From: Prorocentrum cordatum
Lineage: Eukaryota > Sar > Dinophyceae > Prorocentrales > Prorocentraceae
Assembly (NCBI GenBank): GCA_963575745.1
Contig: CAUYUJ010000354.1
Location: 45,001 to 109,000 of the forward strand
DNA: 64,000 nt
Direction of reading: 5' to 3'
Shown here: in pieces, positions 62,346 to 64,000 of the stretch
Layout of the letters: each line of letters starts with the position of its first letter
Numbering within the stretch: the first letter of the stretch is position 1
Program-made: the position numbers and the translations under genes
Notes under the pieces: model-generated
What the model saw: only the letters and a program-made list of their open reading frames with translations
Database searches by the model: none
Told to the model about the DNA's origin: nothing

Positions 62346-62673
62346 GATCAAAAGGCTCGATTCAGGGGCACCGTTATGGGGGACAAGCTCAGGCCGGGGT
62401 GGTGTGCGGGAGTTTCACAACAATAACAACAGCAAGCAGAAAGATAATCTGCCTCCCGGGAAGGGGTCCAGATCTCGTTGCGCGACGTCCGACCCGAACC
62501 GACCTTCTGGGTCGGTTTGCAGGTCGCCGCGGCGATCGCGGCGGTTGCAAATTGGGGCGCAGGTTTTTGTCAAGGTGTGACATGCCCCTTCCCCCCCAGC
62601 TCTGCGCAGACATGGCTCAGACTTCACAATACAGCGACGGAGAATTGTCAATTCAAGACGCTTCGCCTATCTC

Positions 62674-63913
62674 CACCAGCCCATCCAGAAACGATACCCA
62701 GATGAGTTGCCCTGATTATGGACCTGGAGGAGCATGTAGTGGAATCAAAGGCTGGGTAAGACGTCATACCCCAAGTGGGGGGATGGAGGAGGAATCGGAG
62801 GAGCAGGATGAGGAGGAGTAGGGAGAGAGGGAGGGTGAGGAGGGAGGAGGAGGAGGAGGAGGAGGAATAGGCGGATGAGGAAGACGAGGAGGAGGAGGAG
62901 GAGGAGGGCGAACAGAAACGCCAGAAGCCTTCTGGATGCCTCTCGGAGTCTCTTCGGATTTCTTCAAGAGTTTCTTGCAGTCCTCTTGGGGTGTTTTGGG
63001 TCTCTGAGCAGTCCTGGAGGCCTCTTGGGGCGTCTTGGGTGCCTCTGGGGAGCCTCTTGGGGCCTCGTGGGGGTCTCGTAGGAGCCTCTTGGGTGTACCT
63101 TGGGTGCCTCTTGGGGGCCTCTTTGGACTCCTAGGCACCTCTCGGGGCCGTCTTGGGGTACCCGAGCCTCGGTGGCCATCTTGGAGGAGATCTATCACTG
63201 AAAGAGCCATTCGTGTCGGAGACCAAGATGTGACCAACACTTTGTAGTAAGATCAGTGATGTTGGTCTTCTCGCCGAGGCGTCTCGGGGCGTCTTGGGTG
63301 CCCCTGGGGGGCCTCTTGGGGCCTCTCTTGGGGGCACCTTGGGAGCCTCTTCGGGGCTCTTGGGGGCCTCCTGACAACCCTTTGGAGCTCTTTTGGGCAC
63401 CCTTGGGATCCTCGGGGGCCATCTTGGAGGAGATCGATCAAAGGAGGGCGCCCCTTAATTAGAGTCCCCCCCAGGAGGCCAGCATGTGGCCAAAACTTTG
63501 GTAACATCAGTGATTGTGGCATTCTCGCCGAGGCCTCTTGGGAGGCCTCTTGGAGCGTCTTGGGGGTCTCTTGGGAGTCTCTTGGGGGCATTCTTGGCGT
63601 AGGCACGTTTTACGGCCATCTTGGGGCGCCCTTGGGAGCCTCGGGGGCCATCCTGGAGAAGTCGATCAAAGGACGGGGAGGTTCCAATTAGCGCCCCCCC
63701 CCCGGAGGCCAACATGCTGCCCAAACAATAGTAAAATCACTAAGTGTGGCCTTATCGCCGAGGCCAAGAACGACCCTCTAAGATCTCGTGCCCCCCCCCT
63801 CCAGGCCCAGGGGTTGGGGGCAGGGGGAAGGGCAAACCCTCCCACAAGGAGAAAAATGGGGGATGGAAGATGCGACGCTCTAAGCCAGTCACGCCCTGAA
63901 GGTCTGGTGGGAT
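62674..63913. mobile_element. Family E element E4, multi-segment
   Basis: CCACCAGCCCATCCAGAAAC at the left and AGGTCTGGTGGGAT at the right. The interior repeats a block three times (CTTGGGGGCCTCTTGG..., GGAGGAGATCGATCAAAGG, a short unique piece, CTCGCCGAGGC), at about 62950-63270, 63270-63530 and 63530-63760. Confidence 0.65.
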
Positions 63914-64000
63914 GTAGGCCAGGTCGGTGAGTCATGTTTTGTGGGGGGGTCGGATTCGACCATCACACAACCAAGATCCTTGGATGCCAGCGTCGCGCAA

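Noticed and set aside
1-64000. Bacterial-style operons, ribosome binding sites or plasmid functions
   Set aside because: No compact gene arrangement or conserved bacterial protein is seen; the split exons and repeat load are eukaryotic.
1-64000. Spliced-leader relic, tRNA or rRNA genes
   Set aside because: I looked for the dinoflagellate spliced-leader core and for clear tRNA arms by eye and saw none. A dedicated scan could still find one.

Overview
This window is eukaryotic nuclear DNA and almost certainly from a dinoflagellate, probably a GC-rich genome of the Prorocentrum type (the genus is a guess). The evidence is short GC-rich exons scattered over tens of kilobases, GT and GC splice donors, introns built from small inverted-repeat elements, decayed LINE-type retroelements, and very abundant (CTC)n/(GAG)n tracts. 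There is no bacterial-style gene packing, and I recognise no rRNA, tRNA or CRISPR.

Main gene. One plus-strand gene can be followed through most of the window. Exons at about 3.7-23.4 kb encode repeats of roughly 55-65 residues. Each repeat has a hydrophobic-Cys-aromatic strand (VVCY, VLCF, AVCY, ALLCY, ILCF), then Gly-x-Cys, then Leu-x-x-x-Gly-x-x-Leu-x-x-Gly. A Thr/Ser-rich stalk follows (24.8-25.0 kb), then a thrombospondin type 1 repeat split over two exons (25.6 and 29.7 kb), a transmembrane exon (36.3 kb) and a cytoplasmic-tail exon (42.9 kb). A last exon with a stop codon may lie at 56.6-56.7 kb. Codon phase is kept across most predicted junctions, and this is the best support for the model. 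The product would be a single-pass type I surface protein, with an overall layout like alveolate adhesins.

Introns. The introns are crowded with families of small terminal-inverted-repeat elements, called A to M here. Family A (ends in GTCGGGC) has 8-bp target duplications at four copies. Its ends create GT/GC donors and AG acceptors at the insertion junctions. One copy sits inside a coding repeat, and removing it restores the reading frame, so family A looks like an intron-generating (introner) element. One 2.2-kb family A copy carries a 90-bp satellite with a two-unit (180-bp) higher-order pattern.

Other content. A decayed LINE lies in sense at 44.5-48.2 kb. An antisense retroelement with RNase H lies at 26.3-28.2 kb. 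A composite satellite block at 30.1-34.5 kb surrounds a compositionally different minus-strand RNase H-like exon. A duplicated block at 53.1-56.2 kb holds three copies of a short hydrophobic ORF. The 57-64 kb end is mostly repeats and microsatellites. Exon ends are my reading of the sequence; transcripts would be needed to fix them.
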